Source of the DNA: Halomonas elongata DSM 2581
GTDB lineage: Bacteria; Pseudomonadota; Gammaproteobacteria; Pseudomonadales; Halomonadaceae
DNA: 64,000 nt
Direction of reading: 5' to 3'
NCBI RefSeq assembly: GCF_000196875.2
Contig: NC_014532.2
Coordinates: 1,116,001 to 1,180,000 of the forward strand
The position numbers and the translations under genes are program-made. Position 1 is the stretch's first letter. The number at the start of each line of letters is the position of its first letter. Positions 47,479 through 55,650 of the stretch are shown here, piece by piece. The notes under the pieces are model-generated. The model was not told where the DNA came from. It saw only the letters and a list, made by a program, of their open reading frames with translations, and did not search any database.

Positions 47479-48708
47479 CTATTGGCGATAACGTGACAGG
47501 AAGCGTGCGAAGCGCTCCAGGGCATCGTCGAGCTGGTCGACCCAGGGCAGGGTGACGATGCGCACGTGATCCGGCTCCGGCCAGTTGAAGGCGCTGCCCT
47601 GGACCAGCAGGATCTTCTCCTGGAGCAGCAGGTCGAGGACCATTTGCTGGTCGTCCTGGATGTTGAAGACCTTGGGGTCCAGGCGCGGGAAGGCGTAGAG
47701 CGCCCCCTTGGGCTTGGTGCAGCTCACGCCGGGAATGGCGTTGAGCTTTTCATAGGTGATGTCACGCTGGGCGAGCAGCCGGCCGCCGGGCAGGATCAGG
47801 TCGTTGATCGATTGATAGCCGCCGAGTGCGGTCTGGATGGCGTGCTGGGCCGGCACGTTGGCGCACAGGCGCATCGAGGCGAGCATGGTCAGCCCCTGGA
47901 TGAAGTCGCTGGCACGTTTCTTGGCCAGGGTGCCCGAGAGTGTCATCCAGCCGCTGCGAAAGCCGGCGCAACGATAGCTCTTGGAGAGCCCGTTCATGGT
48001 CACCACCAGCTGGTCCTCGGAGGCCAGGGAGCCGGTGGCGACATGCTCGACGCCGTCATAGAGAATCTTGTCGTAGATCTCGTCGGAGAACACCACCAGG
48101 TTGTGCTCGCGGGCGATGTCGAGCAATTCGCTGATCACTTCCGGGGGATAGACGGCGCCGGTGGGATTGTTGGGGTTGATGATGACGATGGCACGGGTAT
48201 GGCTGGTCACCTTGGCGCGGATATCGTCCATGTCCGGCGCCCAGTCGGACTGCTCATCGCACAGGTAATGCACGGCGCGGCCGCCGGAGAGGTTGGCCGC
48301 CGCCGTCCACAGCGGATAGTCGGGGGCCGGAATCAGCAGTTCGTCGCCATCGTTGAGCAGCGCCTGCAGGGCCATCACGATCAGCTCGGAGACGCCGTTG
48401 CCGATGTAGATGTCCTCGATGCCGACGCCGGGGATCTCCTTGCGTTGGCACTCCTGCATGATCGCCTTGCGCGCCGAGTACAGCCCCTTTGAGTCGCAGT
48501 ACCCCTGGGCGGTGGGCAGGTTGCGCATCACGTCCTGAAGGATCTCTTCGGGGGCCTCGAAGCCGAAAGGGGCGGGGTTGCCGATATTCAGCTTGAGGAT
48601 GCGCTGGCCTTCGTCCTCCAGTCGCTTGGCGTGTTCGAGCACCGGGCCGCGGATGTCGTAGCAGACGCTGTCGAGCTTGTGCGATTTCTTGAGTGGGGCT
48701 GTGTCCAT
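47479..48708 (-). CDS. alaA: glutamate-pyruvate aminotransferase AlaA
   Basis: AlaA makes alanine from pyruvate and glutamate. The 409-aa fold-I PLP enzyme has the E. coli AlaA-type start (SHKLDSVCYDIRGPVLEHA), INPNNPTGAVY, the SDEIYDKI strand and the PLP lysine in GLSKSYRCAGFRSGWM. It is transcribed after the GTPase gene (63 nt gap). Confidence 0.93.
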   Translation of the reverse strand: MDTAPLKKSHKLDSVCYDIRGPVLEHAKRLEDEGQRILKLNIGNPAPFGFEAPEEILQDVMRNLPTAQGYCDSKGLYSARKAIMQECQRKEIPGVGIEDIYIGNGVSELIVMALQALLNDGDELLIPAPDYPLWTAAANLSGGRAVHYLCDEQSDWAPDMDDIRAKVTSHTRAIVIINPNNPTGAVYPPEVISELLDIAREHNLVVFSDEIYDKILYDGVEHVATGSLASEDQLVVTMNGLSKSYRCAGFRSGWMTLSGTLAKKRASDFIQGLTMLASMRLCANVPAQHAIQTALGGYQSINDLILPGGRLLAQRDITYEKLNAIPGVSCTKPKGALYAFPRLDPKVFNIQDDQQMVLDLLLQEKILLVQGSAFNWPEPDHVRIVTLPWVDQLDDALERFARFLSRYRQ

Positions 48709-48771
48709 GTCGCGCTTCCAGGGGTGTCCAGATATGGCCGGGATGATGGGCTTGTCGGTGTTGCTTGTCGC

Positions 48772-49722
48772 CTAGTCGCCGCTCGCGTCCGTGGCGGCGT
48801 CTTCTTCTTCGGGAACCGGAATATCGGCGGGCGTCTCCAGGGTCAGGCGACCCAGCTTGCCATCGCGAAGTTCGTGCAACAGCACTTCGGCACCGCGATG
48901 CAGGTCGACCTCGCCGCCGGCACGCAGGCCGCCGCGCTTGCCGGCGATGGTGGTCAGGATGGCGTGGCCATCGAAGCCGGCCTGTGCCAGCAGGTCGGGG
49001 CCGGGATCGCCGTCGGCCTCGATGCGTTCGGCCTCGGGATTCGGCCGGTAGGGCGGCAGTTCCTTGAGCTTGTAGCGGGCCGAGAGAGCGTCGGGATAGC
49101 GCTTGGCAAGCTCGGCGGCGGTCACGATGGCCACGTCCACATAGTCGATGGCGGTGTCGCGAATGGCGCCGCTGGCGGCCAGTCGATAGGCGCTGGCCTG
49201 GTCCTCGATTTTCGGCCACAGCACCCCGGGGGTGTCGATGAGTGCCACCTGCCCGGCGATGCGAACCTTCTGCTGGCGCTTGGTCACGGCCGGCTCGTTG
49301 CCGGTCTTGGCGATGGTGCGTCCGGCCAGGCCGTTGATCAGCGTCGACTTGCCGACGTTGGGAATGCCCATGACCATGACTCGCACGTCGCGGTCTGCGC
49401 GGACCTGACCGGCCAGTTCATGGCACAGCTTGGGAATGCGCTTGAGTTCCCGGGCCTGGGTGGTGGTCACGGCCAGGGCGCGGGTATTCGGTTGGGCGTC
49501 GAAGTGGTTCGTCCATTCGCGCGTGCGCTCGGGATCGGCGAGATCGGCCCGGGAGAGCACCTTGAGCACCGGCTTGTGGCGGGTCAGGCTCGCCAGCATG
49601 GGGTTGGCGCTGGAGTAGGGCAGGCGGGCGTCGAGCACTTCGATCACGACGTCGATTTCCGGCAGCGCCTCGAGAATCTGGCGGCGTGCCTTGTTCATGT
49701 GTCCCGGGTACCAGCCGAGCAT
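48772..49722 (-). CDS. circularly permuted ribosome-assembly GTPase (YlqF/RbgA type)
   Basis: The 316-aa GTPase has its motifs in permuted order: G4 (VLSRADLAD) first, then G1 G-I-P-N-V-G-K-S-T and G3 D-T-P-G-V. This order and the start WYPGHMNKARRQILE define the YlqF/RbgA family, which helps late 50S assembly. GGAGG supports the ATG at 49722; the open frame runs to 50070 without conservation. The acidic C terminus E-E-D-A-A is variable. Confidence 0.9.
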   Translation of the reverse strand: MLGWYPGHMNKARRQILEALPEIDVVIEVLDARLPYSSANPMLASLTRHKPVLKVLSRADLADPERTREWTNHFDAQPNTRALAVTTTQARELKRIPKLCHELAGQVRADRDVRVMVMGIPNVGKSTLINGLAGRTIAKTGNEPAVTKRQQKVRIAGQVALIDTPGVLWPKIEDQASAYRLAASGAIRDTAIDYVDVAIVTAAELAKRYPDALSARYKLKELPPYRPNPEAERIEADGDPGPDLLAQAGFDGHAILTTIAGKRGGLRAGGEVDLHRGAEVLLHELRDGKLGRLTLETPADIPVPEEEDAATDASGD

Positions 49723-49763
49723 CGACCCCTCCTGCTTGCCTTGTAGGGCGGTTGGATAATGAA

Positions 49764-49795
49764 ACGGCCGACCATCATAGCAGATGGCCGGCCGT
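49764..49795 (-). terminator. terminator after msrB
   Basis: ACGGCCGACCATC (49764-49776) pairs with GATGGCCGGCCGT (49783-49795) with one wobble and a six-base loop. On the minus strand it is followed by TTTCATT, so it would end the msrB transcript before the GTPase gene. Confidence 0.65.
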
Positions 49796-49808
49796 CGCAG
49801 GGGCCGCC

Positions 49809-50210
49809 TTATTCGCCGGAATGGAAGTCCAGGGCCACTGAATTGATGCAGAAGCGTTGCCCGGTGGTTTCCGGCGGACCATCGGGAAAGACGTGGCCGA
49901 GATGGGCATTGCAGCGAGCGCAGGTTACCTCGATGCGTTGCATGCCGTGACTGTTGTCGGCTCGTTCCTCCACGCACTCGGAAGTGAGCGGCCGGTCGAA
50001 GCTTGGCCAGCCACAGCCGGCCTCGAACTTGTGCTCGTTCTCGAACAGGGGCGCGTGACAGCACACGCAATGGTAGATGCCATGTTCCTCGGTGACCTGG
50101 TAGTCACCCGTGAAGGGGCGTTCGGTGCCCTTCTCGCGGGTGACGTGATACTGCTCCGGCGTGAGCTGTTCGCGCCACTCGGCGTCGCTCTTCTCTATCT
50201 TCTTGCGCAT
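49809..50210 (-). CDS. msrB: peptide-methionine (R)-S-oxide reductase
   Basis: MsrB reduces methionine-R-sulfoxide in proteins. The 133-aa product has two zinc CxxC pairs (CVCC and CARC), GCGWPSF and the catalytic Cys in RFCINSVAL. The start ATG at 50210 has AAGGAGA 6 nt upstream; a longer frame to 50252 lacks this. No selenocysteine codon is present at the active site. Confidence 0.95.
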   Translation of the reverse strand: MRKKIEKSDAEWREQLTPEQYHVTREKGTERPFTGDYQVTEEHGIYHCVCCHAPLFENEHKFEAGCGWPSFDRPLTSECVEERADNSHGMQRIEVTCARCNAHLGHVFPDGPPETTGQRFCINSVALDFHSGE

Positions 50211-50318
50211 GGCGGTCTCCTTGTCTTGCCTGCACTTCATTGTGACATTCAAGTCGGCCTTTTTTTCCAGTCAGCATCGCCAACGTTGGGTTGATAATCA
50301 ACGGGATGGGCCTCGGGG

Positions 50319-50347
50319 TTGACTCTTTTCAAGGCCCTGAGTAATAT
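50319..50347 (+). promoter_or_regulatory. promoter of the tRNA-Glu/Gly array
   Basis: -35 TTGACT (50319-50324), a 17-bp spacer and -10 TAATAT (50342-50347), followed by a GC-rich discriminator (ACGCGCC) typical of stringently controlled stable RNA promoters. Confidence 0.85.
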
Positions 50348-50376
50348 ACGCGCCACCTCGACGAGGCGAGACATGC

Positions 50377-50452
50377 GTCCCATTCGTCTAGTGGTCCAGG
50401 ACACCGCCCTTTCACGGCGGTAACAGGGGTTCGAACCCCCTATGGGACGCCA
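50377..50452 (+). tRNA. tRNA-Glu (TTC), copy 1
   Basis: 76 nt with encoded CCA. Acceptor GTCCCAT pairs with ATGGGAC, the anticodon loop is CTTTCAC and the T-loop GGGGTTCGAACCCC. First gene of a three-fold Glu-Gly array. Confidence 0.97.
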
Positions 50453-50476
50453 CTCGACTCATCAAGGTACCGGAGT

Positions 50477-50551
50477 GCGGGAATAGCTCAGTGGTAGAGC
50501 ATCGCCTTGCCAAGGCGAGGGTCGCGAGTTCGAATCTCGTTTCCCGCTCCA
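50477..50551 (+). tRNA. tRNA-Gly (GCC), copy 1
   Basis: 75 nt with encoded CCA. Acceptor GCGGGAA pairs with TTCCCGC and the anticodon loop is TTGCCAA. Confidence 0.97.
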
Positions 50552-50555
50552 ATGC

Positions 50556-50631
50556 GTCCCATTCGTCTAGTGGTCTAGGACACCGCCCTTTCACGGCGGT
50601 AACAGGGGTTCGAACCCCCTATGGGACGCCA
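50556..50631 (+). tRNA. tRNA-Glu (TTC), copy 2
   Basis: Same as copy 1 except one D-loop base (GGTCTAGG instead of GGTCCAGG). Encoded CCA is present. Confidence 0.97.
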
Positions 50632-50658
50632 CCTTCCGGTGGCTCGACAATGCGAAGT

Positions 50659-50733
50659 GCGGGAATAGCTCAGTGGTAGAGCATCGCCTTGCCAAGGCGA
50701 GGGTCGCGAGTTCGAATCTCGTTTCCCGCTCCA
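50659..50733 (+). tRNA. tRNA-Gly (GCC), copy 2
   Basis: Identical to copy 1 by eye; 75 nt with CCA. Confidence 0.97.
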
Positions 50734-50757
50734 GGTTTTCAACATGAAAGCCAATGC

Positions 50758-50833
50758 GTCCCATTCGTCTAGTGGTCCAGGACACCGCCCTTTCACGGCG
50801 GTAACAGGGGTTCGAACCCCCTATGGGACGCCA
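50758..50833 (+). tRNA. tRNA-Glu (TTC), copy 3
   Basis: Identical to copy 1 by eye; 76 nt with CCA. Confidence 0.97.
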
Positions 50834-50860
50834 CATCGCAACGTTGATACACCACAATGT

Positions 50861-50935
50861 GCGGGAATAGCTCAGTGGTAGAGCATCGCCTTGCCAAGGC
50901 GAGGGTCGCGAGTTCGAATCTCGTTTCCCGCTCCA
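50861..50935 (+). tRNA. tRNA-Gly (GCC), copy 3
   Basis: Identical to copies 1 and 2 by eye; 75 nt with CCA. Last intact tRNA of the array. Confidence 0.97.
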
Positions 50936-50946
50936 TTTTCATTACC

Positions 50947-51128
50947 TCAGTAGTTCGTTGAATCAGGCGGTGCCAAGACTCGAGCCGCGATCCGGTGCGC
51001 CGGTCCGATCGAATCACGCTCCCGTTCCATTTTCTTGGTTTCAGTAGTTCGTTGAGTCAGGCGGTGCCAAGACTCGAGCCGCGATCCGGTGCGCCGGTCC
51101 GATCGAAGCACGCTCCCGCTCCAGTTTT
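50947..51128 (+). repeat. 94-bp direct repeats carrying decayed tRNA-Gly 3' ends
   Basis: Copy 1 (50947-51034) and copy 2 (51041-51128) share TCAGTAGTTCGTTGA through to a tail CGAATCACGCTCCCGTTCCA / CGAAGCACGCTCCCGCTCCA. That tail matches the tRNA-Gly T-arm and acceptor followed by CCA. A third, more degraded copy starts near 51137 (AAGCGGTGCCTGAGTTCGAT). This fills the first half of the 417-nt gap before the ABC gene. The rest (51190-51340) shows nothing I recognise. Confidence 0.65.
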
Positions 51129-51352
51129 CACGTATTCAAGCGGTGCCTGAGTTCGATCCACTGTCCGGTCGACTTGTGCTTCCCGCTTCGAGACATCATC
51201 GTCACGTCAGTCAGTTCGTCGATATCTTCTGCATTTGGTCGCGCGTCGTCTCCATCATGTGGCCAATCGTTCGCGAGCTACTTGAATCGATGACGGTATG
51301 CCCTCATGTCATCAAGCTTTGGTGACACCCACCCAGCTTCGAAGGATCGCTC

Positions 51353-52309
51353 ATGGCCGAACCGGCGCTGTCCATCCGTGGCCTGACCAAGGTCTACGGC
51401 AATGGATTCCAGGCCCTCAAGGGCATCGACCTCGACGTTGCCCAGGGGGATTTCTATGCCCTGCTGGGCCCCAATGGCGCGGGCAAGTCGACCACCCTGG
51501 GGGTGGTCTGCTCGCTGGTGCAGAAGACCGACGGCAAGGTGTCGGTCTTCGGCATCGACATCGATACCGACTTTGCGCGCGCCAAGTACCACCTCGGCGT
51601 GGTGCCCCAGGAATTCAACTTCAACCAGTTCGAGAAGGTCATCGACATCGTGCTCGCCCAGGCGGGGTACTACGGCATGTCGAGGCGCGAGGCACTGCCC
51701 CGGGCCGAGCAATTGCTGAGTGACCTGGGCCTGTGGGACAAGCGCAACGGCAGCGCGCGCATGCTGTCCGGCGGCATGAAGCGACGCCTGATGATCGCCC
51801 GTGCCCTGATGCACCGCCCCAGGCTGCTGATTCTCGACGAGCCCACGGCTGGGGTGGATATCGAGCTGAGGCGCAGCATGTGGGAGTACATGCGGCATAT
51901 CAACGAGGTGGAGGGTACGACCATCATCCTGACCACCCACTATCTGGAAGAGGCCGAGAGCCTGTGCCGCCATGTCGGCATCATCAACCACGGGCGCATC
52001 GTCCGCGATACCAGTGTGCGCGACCTGCTCGCCGAGCTGAATACCGAGACCTTCCTGCTCGACCTGGCCCATCCGATCGAAGAGGCACCGAGCATCGACG
52101 GCTTCGAGGTTCGCCAGGTTGATGGCGCCCAGCTTTCGGTGATGGTGCATCGCGGTCAGCGACTCAACGACGTCTTCGAGGCATTGGGGGAGCAGGGCAT
52201 CGAGGTGATGTCGATGCGCAATCGGGCCAACCGGCTGGAGGAGATGTTCGTTTCCATGGTGGAAGAAGGTCAGAGCCCCATCGATCGGGACACGGAGGTA
52301 CGCGGATGA
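51353..52309 (+). CDS. ABC-2 type exporter ATPase (YadG family)
   Basis: The 318-aa ATPase has Walker A G-P-N-G-A-G-K-S-T at 39-47, Q-loop VVPQEFNFNQFEKV, signature MLSGGMKRRLMIARAL and Walker B LLILDEPTAGVD. Residues from about 225 form the extra C-terminal domain of YadG-type proteins. The ATG at 51353 has AAGGA. It overlaps the permease gene by 4 nt. The cargo is unknown. Confidence 0.88.
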   Translation: MAEPALSIRGLTKVYGNGFQALKGIDLDVAQGDFYALLGPNGAGKSTTLGVVCSLVQKTDGKVSVFGIDIDTDFARAKYHLGVVPQEFNFNQFEKVIDIVLAQAGYYGMSRREALPRAEQLLSDLGLWDKRNGSARMLSGGMKRRLMIARALMHRPRLLILDEPTAGVDIELRRSMWEYMRHINEVEGTTIILTTHYLEEAESLCRHVGIINHGRIVRDTSVRDLLAELNTETFLLDLAHPIEEAPSIDGFEVRQVDGAQLSVMVHRGQRLNDVFEALGEQGIEVMSMRNRANRLEEMFVSMVEEGQSPIDRDTEVRG

Positions 52310-53079
52310 ATGCCACACAGACCGCCATCGCGTTATGGACCCTGGTGATCAAGGAGATCAAGCGATTCACGCGGATCTGGCCGCAGACGCTGCTGCCGCC
52401 GTCGATCACCATGGCGATGTATTTCATCATCTTCGGCAACCTGATCGGCTCGCGCATCGGTGAGATGGATGGCTATTCCTACATGGACTTCATCGTCCCG
52501 GGCCTGATCATGATGTCGGTGATCACCAACAGCTACTCCAACGTGGCCTCGAGCTTCTTCTCCAACAAGTTCCAGCGCAGCGTGGAGGAGATGATGGTTT
52601 CGCCGATGCCCAACTGGGTGATTCTCTCGGGCTTCATCCTGGGTGGCATGGCTCGCGGGCTCGGTGTCGGCATCATCGTCACTGTTGTATCGCTGTTCTT
52701 CACGCGCCTCGAAGTGGCGCATCCGCTGCTGACCGTCGGCGTGGTGGTGCTCACCGCGGCACTGTTCGCCACGGGCGGCTTCATCAACGCGCTGCTCGGC
52801 AAGAAGTTCGATGATATCTCCATCGTGCCGACCTTCGTGCTGACACCGCTGACCTATCTCGGCGGGGTGTTCTACTCGATCTCGCTGCTGCCGGCATTCT
52901 GGCAGGGCGCCTCGATGCTCAACCCCATCCTCTACATGGTCAACGTCTTCCGCTACGGCTTTCTCGGTGTTTCCGACATCCCGGTAGGCTGGGCGCTGGC
53001 GGCTATCCTCGGCTTCATCGTGGCGTTGTTCGCGGTTGCGTTGTGGATGCTTGAAAACGGCAAGGGCATCAGGAGTTAA
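52306..53079 (+). CDS. ABC-2 type permease (YadH family)
   Basis: The 257-aa membrane protein has six predicted helices and the ABC-2 pattern: FIIFGNLIGSRIGEMDGYSYMDFIVPGLIMM and the conserved P-T-F-V-L-T-P-L-T-Y-L-G-G-V-F-Y-S. It pairs with the upstream ATPase as in E. coli yadGH. Substrate unknown. Confidence 0.87.
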   Translation: MNATQTAIALWTLVIKEIKRFTRIWPQTLLPPSITMAMYFIIFGNLIGSRIGEMDGYSYMDFIVPGLIMMSVITNSYSNVASSFFSNKFQRSVEEMMVSPMPNWVILSGFILGGMARGLGVGIIVTVVSLFFTRLEVAHPLLTVGVVVLTAALFATGGFINALLGKKFDDISIVPTFVLTPLTYLGGVFYSISLLPAFWQGASMLNPILYMVNVFRYGFLGVSDIPVGWALAAILGFIVALFAVALWMLENGKGIRS

Positions 53080-53082
53080 GCG

Positions 53083-53919
53083 ATGGCACACCACCGACCC
53101 GAGACGCTCACCGGGGCTCCGCTGGGGCGTGAGTCCGCTTATCCCGAGCACTACGATGCTGGCTTGCTCTATCCCATCGAGCGCGCCGCCAATCGTGCGC
53201 CGCTGGGTATCGAAGAGGGTGCCTTGCCGTTCGATGGCGAGGATGAATGGCATGCTTTCGAGCTTTCCTGGCTCAATGCCAGGGGCAAGCCGATCGTCGC
53301 CGTGGCGCGCTTCCGGCTGCCGGCGAGTTCGCCGCGGCTGATCGAGTCCAAATCCTGGAAGCTCTATCTCAACAGCTTCAACCAGAGCCGTTTCGCCTCG
53401 ACCGACGAAGTGACCCAGCTCCTGGAGCGCGATCTTGCCGAAGCGGCCGGCGCTGCGGTCGGGGTCGAGGTGTTCGGCGTGGATGACCCGGCCCTGACTC
53501 CTCGATCTTTGCCCGGAGAGTGCATCGACGATCTGGATATCGAGATTGCCGATTACACGCCCAGCGCCGCACACCTGACGGTGGGGGAGGAGATCGTCGA
53601 GGAGACCCTGCATTCGCACCTGCTCAAGTCGAATTGCCCGGTGACCGGCCAGCCTGACTGGGGCAGCGTGATGATTCGCTACCGAGGCCCGAAGCTGGAT
53701 CGCGAGGGGCTGCTGCGCTACCTGGTCGGCTATCGTCAGCATCAGGACTTCCACGAGCACTGCGTCGAGCACATCTTCACTGACCTGATGGCGCGCGCCC
53801 GGCCCGAGCGGTTGCTGGTCCTGGCGCGCTATGTACGGCGCGGTGGGCTCGATATCAGCCCCTGGCGCGCCACACCGGGCGAGCGGCCGCCAGAACCGTT
53901 GCGTCTGGCCCGTCAGTGA
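53083..53919 (+). CDS. queF: NADPH-dependent 7-cyano-7-deazaguanine reductase
   Basis: QueF reduces preQ0 to preQ1 for queuosine. The 278-aa product is the long two-domain form. It has the catalytic Cys C185 in LKSNCPVTGQPDWG, the E(S/L)KS-type motif in IESKSWKLYLNSFN and the substrate His/Glu in HEHCVEHIFTD. It lies only 3 nt after the permease stop. Confidence 0.95.
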   Translation: MAHHRPETLTGAPLGRESAYPEHYDAGLLYPIERAANRAPLGIEEGALPFDGEDEWHAFELSWLNARGKPIVAVARFRLPASSPRLIESKSWKLYLNSFNQSRFASTDEVTQLLERDLAEAAGAAVGVEVFGVDDPALTPRSLPGECIDDLDIEIADYTPSAAHLTVGEEIVEETLHSHLLKSNCPVTGQPDWGSVMIRYRGPKLDREGLLRYLVGYRQHQDFHEHCVEHIFTDLMARARPERLLVLARYVRRGGLDISPWRATPGERPPEPLRLARQ

Positions 53920-54035
53920 TCCATGGGCACTTTTCGGTTAATGTCGAGCGGCGTACAAGGCCCGAGACGAACTGATAAAGTGTCGAGAACTCTTCTCGTT
54001 ACCGGCCTCGTTTTCGAATAAGTAAGGAAGGCACG

Positions 54036-54596
54036 ATGGACGCAATGACGCTACTGCATGAACGTGGCTCCATGGGCAAGCTGACGGGGCCGGCACCCTC
54101 GGCCGAGCAGCTCGATGCCTTGTACCGGGCTGCCTTGCGCGCCCCGGATCACAAGGAGCTGCGGCCCTGGCGCTTCGTGGAGTTCTCCGGCGCCGGGCTC
54201 GAACGGCTCGGTGAGCTGTTCGCCGAGGCCGAGTTCCGCGAAGACCCGCATATCGATGACGCGGCCTTGAACGCCGCACGCAAGAAACCGCTGCGCGCGC
54301 CGATGATCATCGCCGTGATTGCTCGCGTCACGCCGGACGAGCCCAAGGTGCCGCGTGTGGAGCAGGTGCTCTCGGCCGGCTGTGCCGCCCACGGCTTGCT
54401 GCTGGCCGCTCACGCCCAGGGGCTCGGTGCCATGTGGCGTACCGGTCGATATGCCTTCGACCCCACCGTTCGCAAGGGCCTCGGCCTCGACGAGCAGGAC
54501 GAATTGGTCGGCTTCATCTACCTGGGCCAACCGGGTGGCCGACATCGTCGCCTGCCCGAACACGACCCCGCCGACTTCGTGGAGCGCTGGTCGTGA
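54036..54596 (+). CDS. nitroreductase-family oxidoreductase (YdjA type)
   Basis: The 186-aa FMN enzyme has LYRAALRAPDHKELRPWRF near the start and AAHAQGLGAMWRTG in the middle, the YdjA-type short nitroreductase pattern. AAGGAAGG supports the ATG at 54036. Natural substrate unknown. The stop overlaps the next gene (GTGA). Confidence 0.88.
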   Translation: MDAMTLLHERGSMGKLTGPAPSAEQLDALYRAALRAPDHKELRPWRFVEFSGAGLERLGELFAEAEFREDPHIDDAALNAARKKPLRAPMIIAVIARVTPDEPKVPRVEQVLSAGCAAHGLLLAAHAQGLGAMWRTGRYAFDPTVRKGLGLDEQDELVGFIYLGQPGGRHRRLPEHDPADFVERWS

Positions 54597-55108
54597 TCAA
54601 ACGCAGCATCGGCGTCGCCCATCCGCGCCTGCCGCTGCCCGAGCGGGGAGGGGAGGACGCTCCGGCGGTCTTCCTCGACTGGCTCTTCCAGGCGATACCG
54701 CTGGCGGGCCGGCTGGGTATCCAGAACATGGCGCGTGATGGCGACGCCCTGACCTGGGAGCTGGCGCTGACGCCCAGCCTGAATGACAAGGGCACCGGCT
54801 TCGGTGGTGCCCTGGCGGCCCAGACCACTTTGCTGGGCTGGTGCTGGGCCACGCTCTGGCTGCGCCGTCACGGTTACGACCGTGACGTGGTAGTGGCCGA
54901 GTCGCAACAGCGTTTTCTCGCCCCGGTGACCGGCGACTACCGGCTGACCTGCACACCGCAGGCCGAAGAGGGTGGTGCACGGCTCGCCGAGAGCATGGAG
55001 CGGCGGGGCAAGGGGCGCATCGCTCTCGTTCAGCGACTGTGGTGCGGCGACACCCTCTGCCTCGAGGCGCAGGGCGACTACGCCGTGCTGCCCGAGCGCC
55101 ACGCCTGA
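54593..55108 (+). CDS. YiiD-type thioesterase domain protein
   Basis: The 171-aa protein resembles the thioesterase domain found at the C terminus of E. coli YiiD: FQAIPLAGRLGIQ, LNDKGTGFGGALAAQTTLLGW and VVVAESQQRFLAPV, a hot-dog fold. The start is GTG at 54593, overlapping the nitroreductase stop. The substrate is unknown. Confidence 0.78.
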   Translation: MIKRSIGVAHPRLPLPERGGEDAPAVFLDWLFQAIPLAGRLGIQNMARDGDALTWELALTPSLNDKGTGFGGALAAQTTLLGWCWATLWLRRHGYDRDVVVAESQQRFLAPVTGDYRLTCTPQAEEGGARLAESMERRGKGRIALVQRLWCGDTLCLEAQGDYAVLPERHA

Positions 55109-55140
55109 CGTCGGGATAGCCCGAAAATCCGAAAACCGGC

Positions 55141-55169
55141 TTGCATTCGCGGACTTAAGTCGCTAGTAT
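55141..55169 (+). promoter_or_regulatory. promoter of tRNA-Ser
   Basis: -35 TTGCAT (55141-55146), 17-bp spacer and -10 TAGTAT (55164-55169), again followed by a GC discriminator (ACGCGCC). Confidence 0.8.
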
Positions 55170-55244
55170 ACGCGCCGTCCTTGAGAGAAAGAGGGCGCAG
55201 TTCTCGGGCGTCGCGCCACAGGCCGGATTCGAGAATGACAATGC

Positions 55245-55332
55245 GGAGGGGTGTCCGAGTGGTCGAAGGAGCACGCCTGGAAAGTGTGTAAGTCGAAAGG
55301 CTTCGAGGGTTCGAATCCCTCCCCCTCCGCCA
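55245..55332 (+). tRNA. tRNA-Ser (GGA)
   Basis: 88 nt with encoded CCA. Acceptor GGAGGGG pairs with CCCCTCC, the anticodon loop is CTGGAAA and there is a long variable arm, as in class II tRNAs. Confidence 0.97.
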
Positions 55333-55341
55333 CAGAATAGC

Positions 55342-55372
55342 AAAAAAGCCGCTGATTTCAGCGGCTTTTTTT
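55342..55372 (+). terminator. rho-independent terminator after tRNA-Ser
   Basis: A-rich AGCCGCTGA pairs with TCAGCGGCT around a two-base loop, ending in seven T residues. The 278 nt after it, up to the CDF gene, show no clear feature. Confidence 0.92.
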
Positions 55373-55650
55373 ATGCCTGTCTACCCGATTCACACCACGT
55401 CCAGGGTTGGATTCGATCAGATCCTTCCGGGTGTTGCGCCTCTGTCCCCAGAGCCACGGCTCGACCTCAAGCCTCTGCCTTGATATTCCCATATGAGCAA
55501 TGGCATCTCGCAGGAGGGCTCGTATCCCATGAGGATGCAACTGTTGCCGCGTCACGCGAGAATGGTGGTACTGCGGTTTGTTCGGCGATGACGTCAACGA
55601 CAATGCGGGAGCGGTGGAGCGAGCCGAGATGTCCGAGGGGAGGGAAGCCT

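Noticed and set aside
50412..51017. Small minus-strand ORFs with repeated [25 protein letters not shown] peptides
   Set aside because: These are antisense translations of the tRNA genes, a common false annotation.
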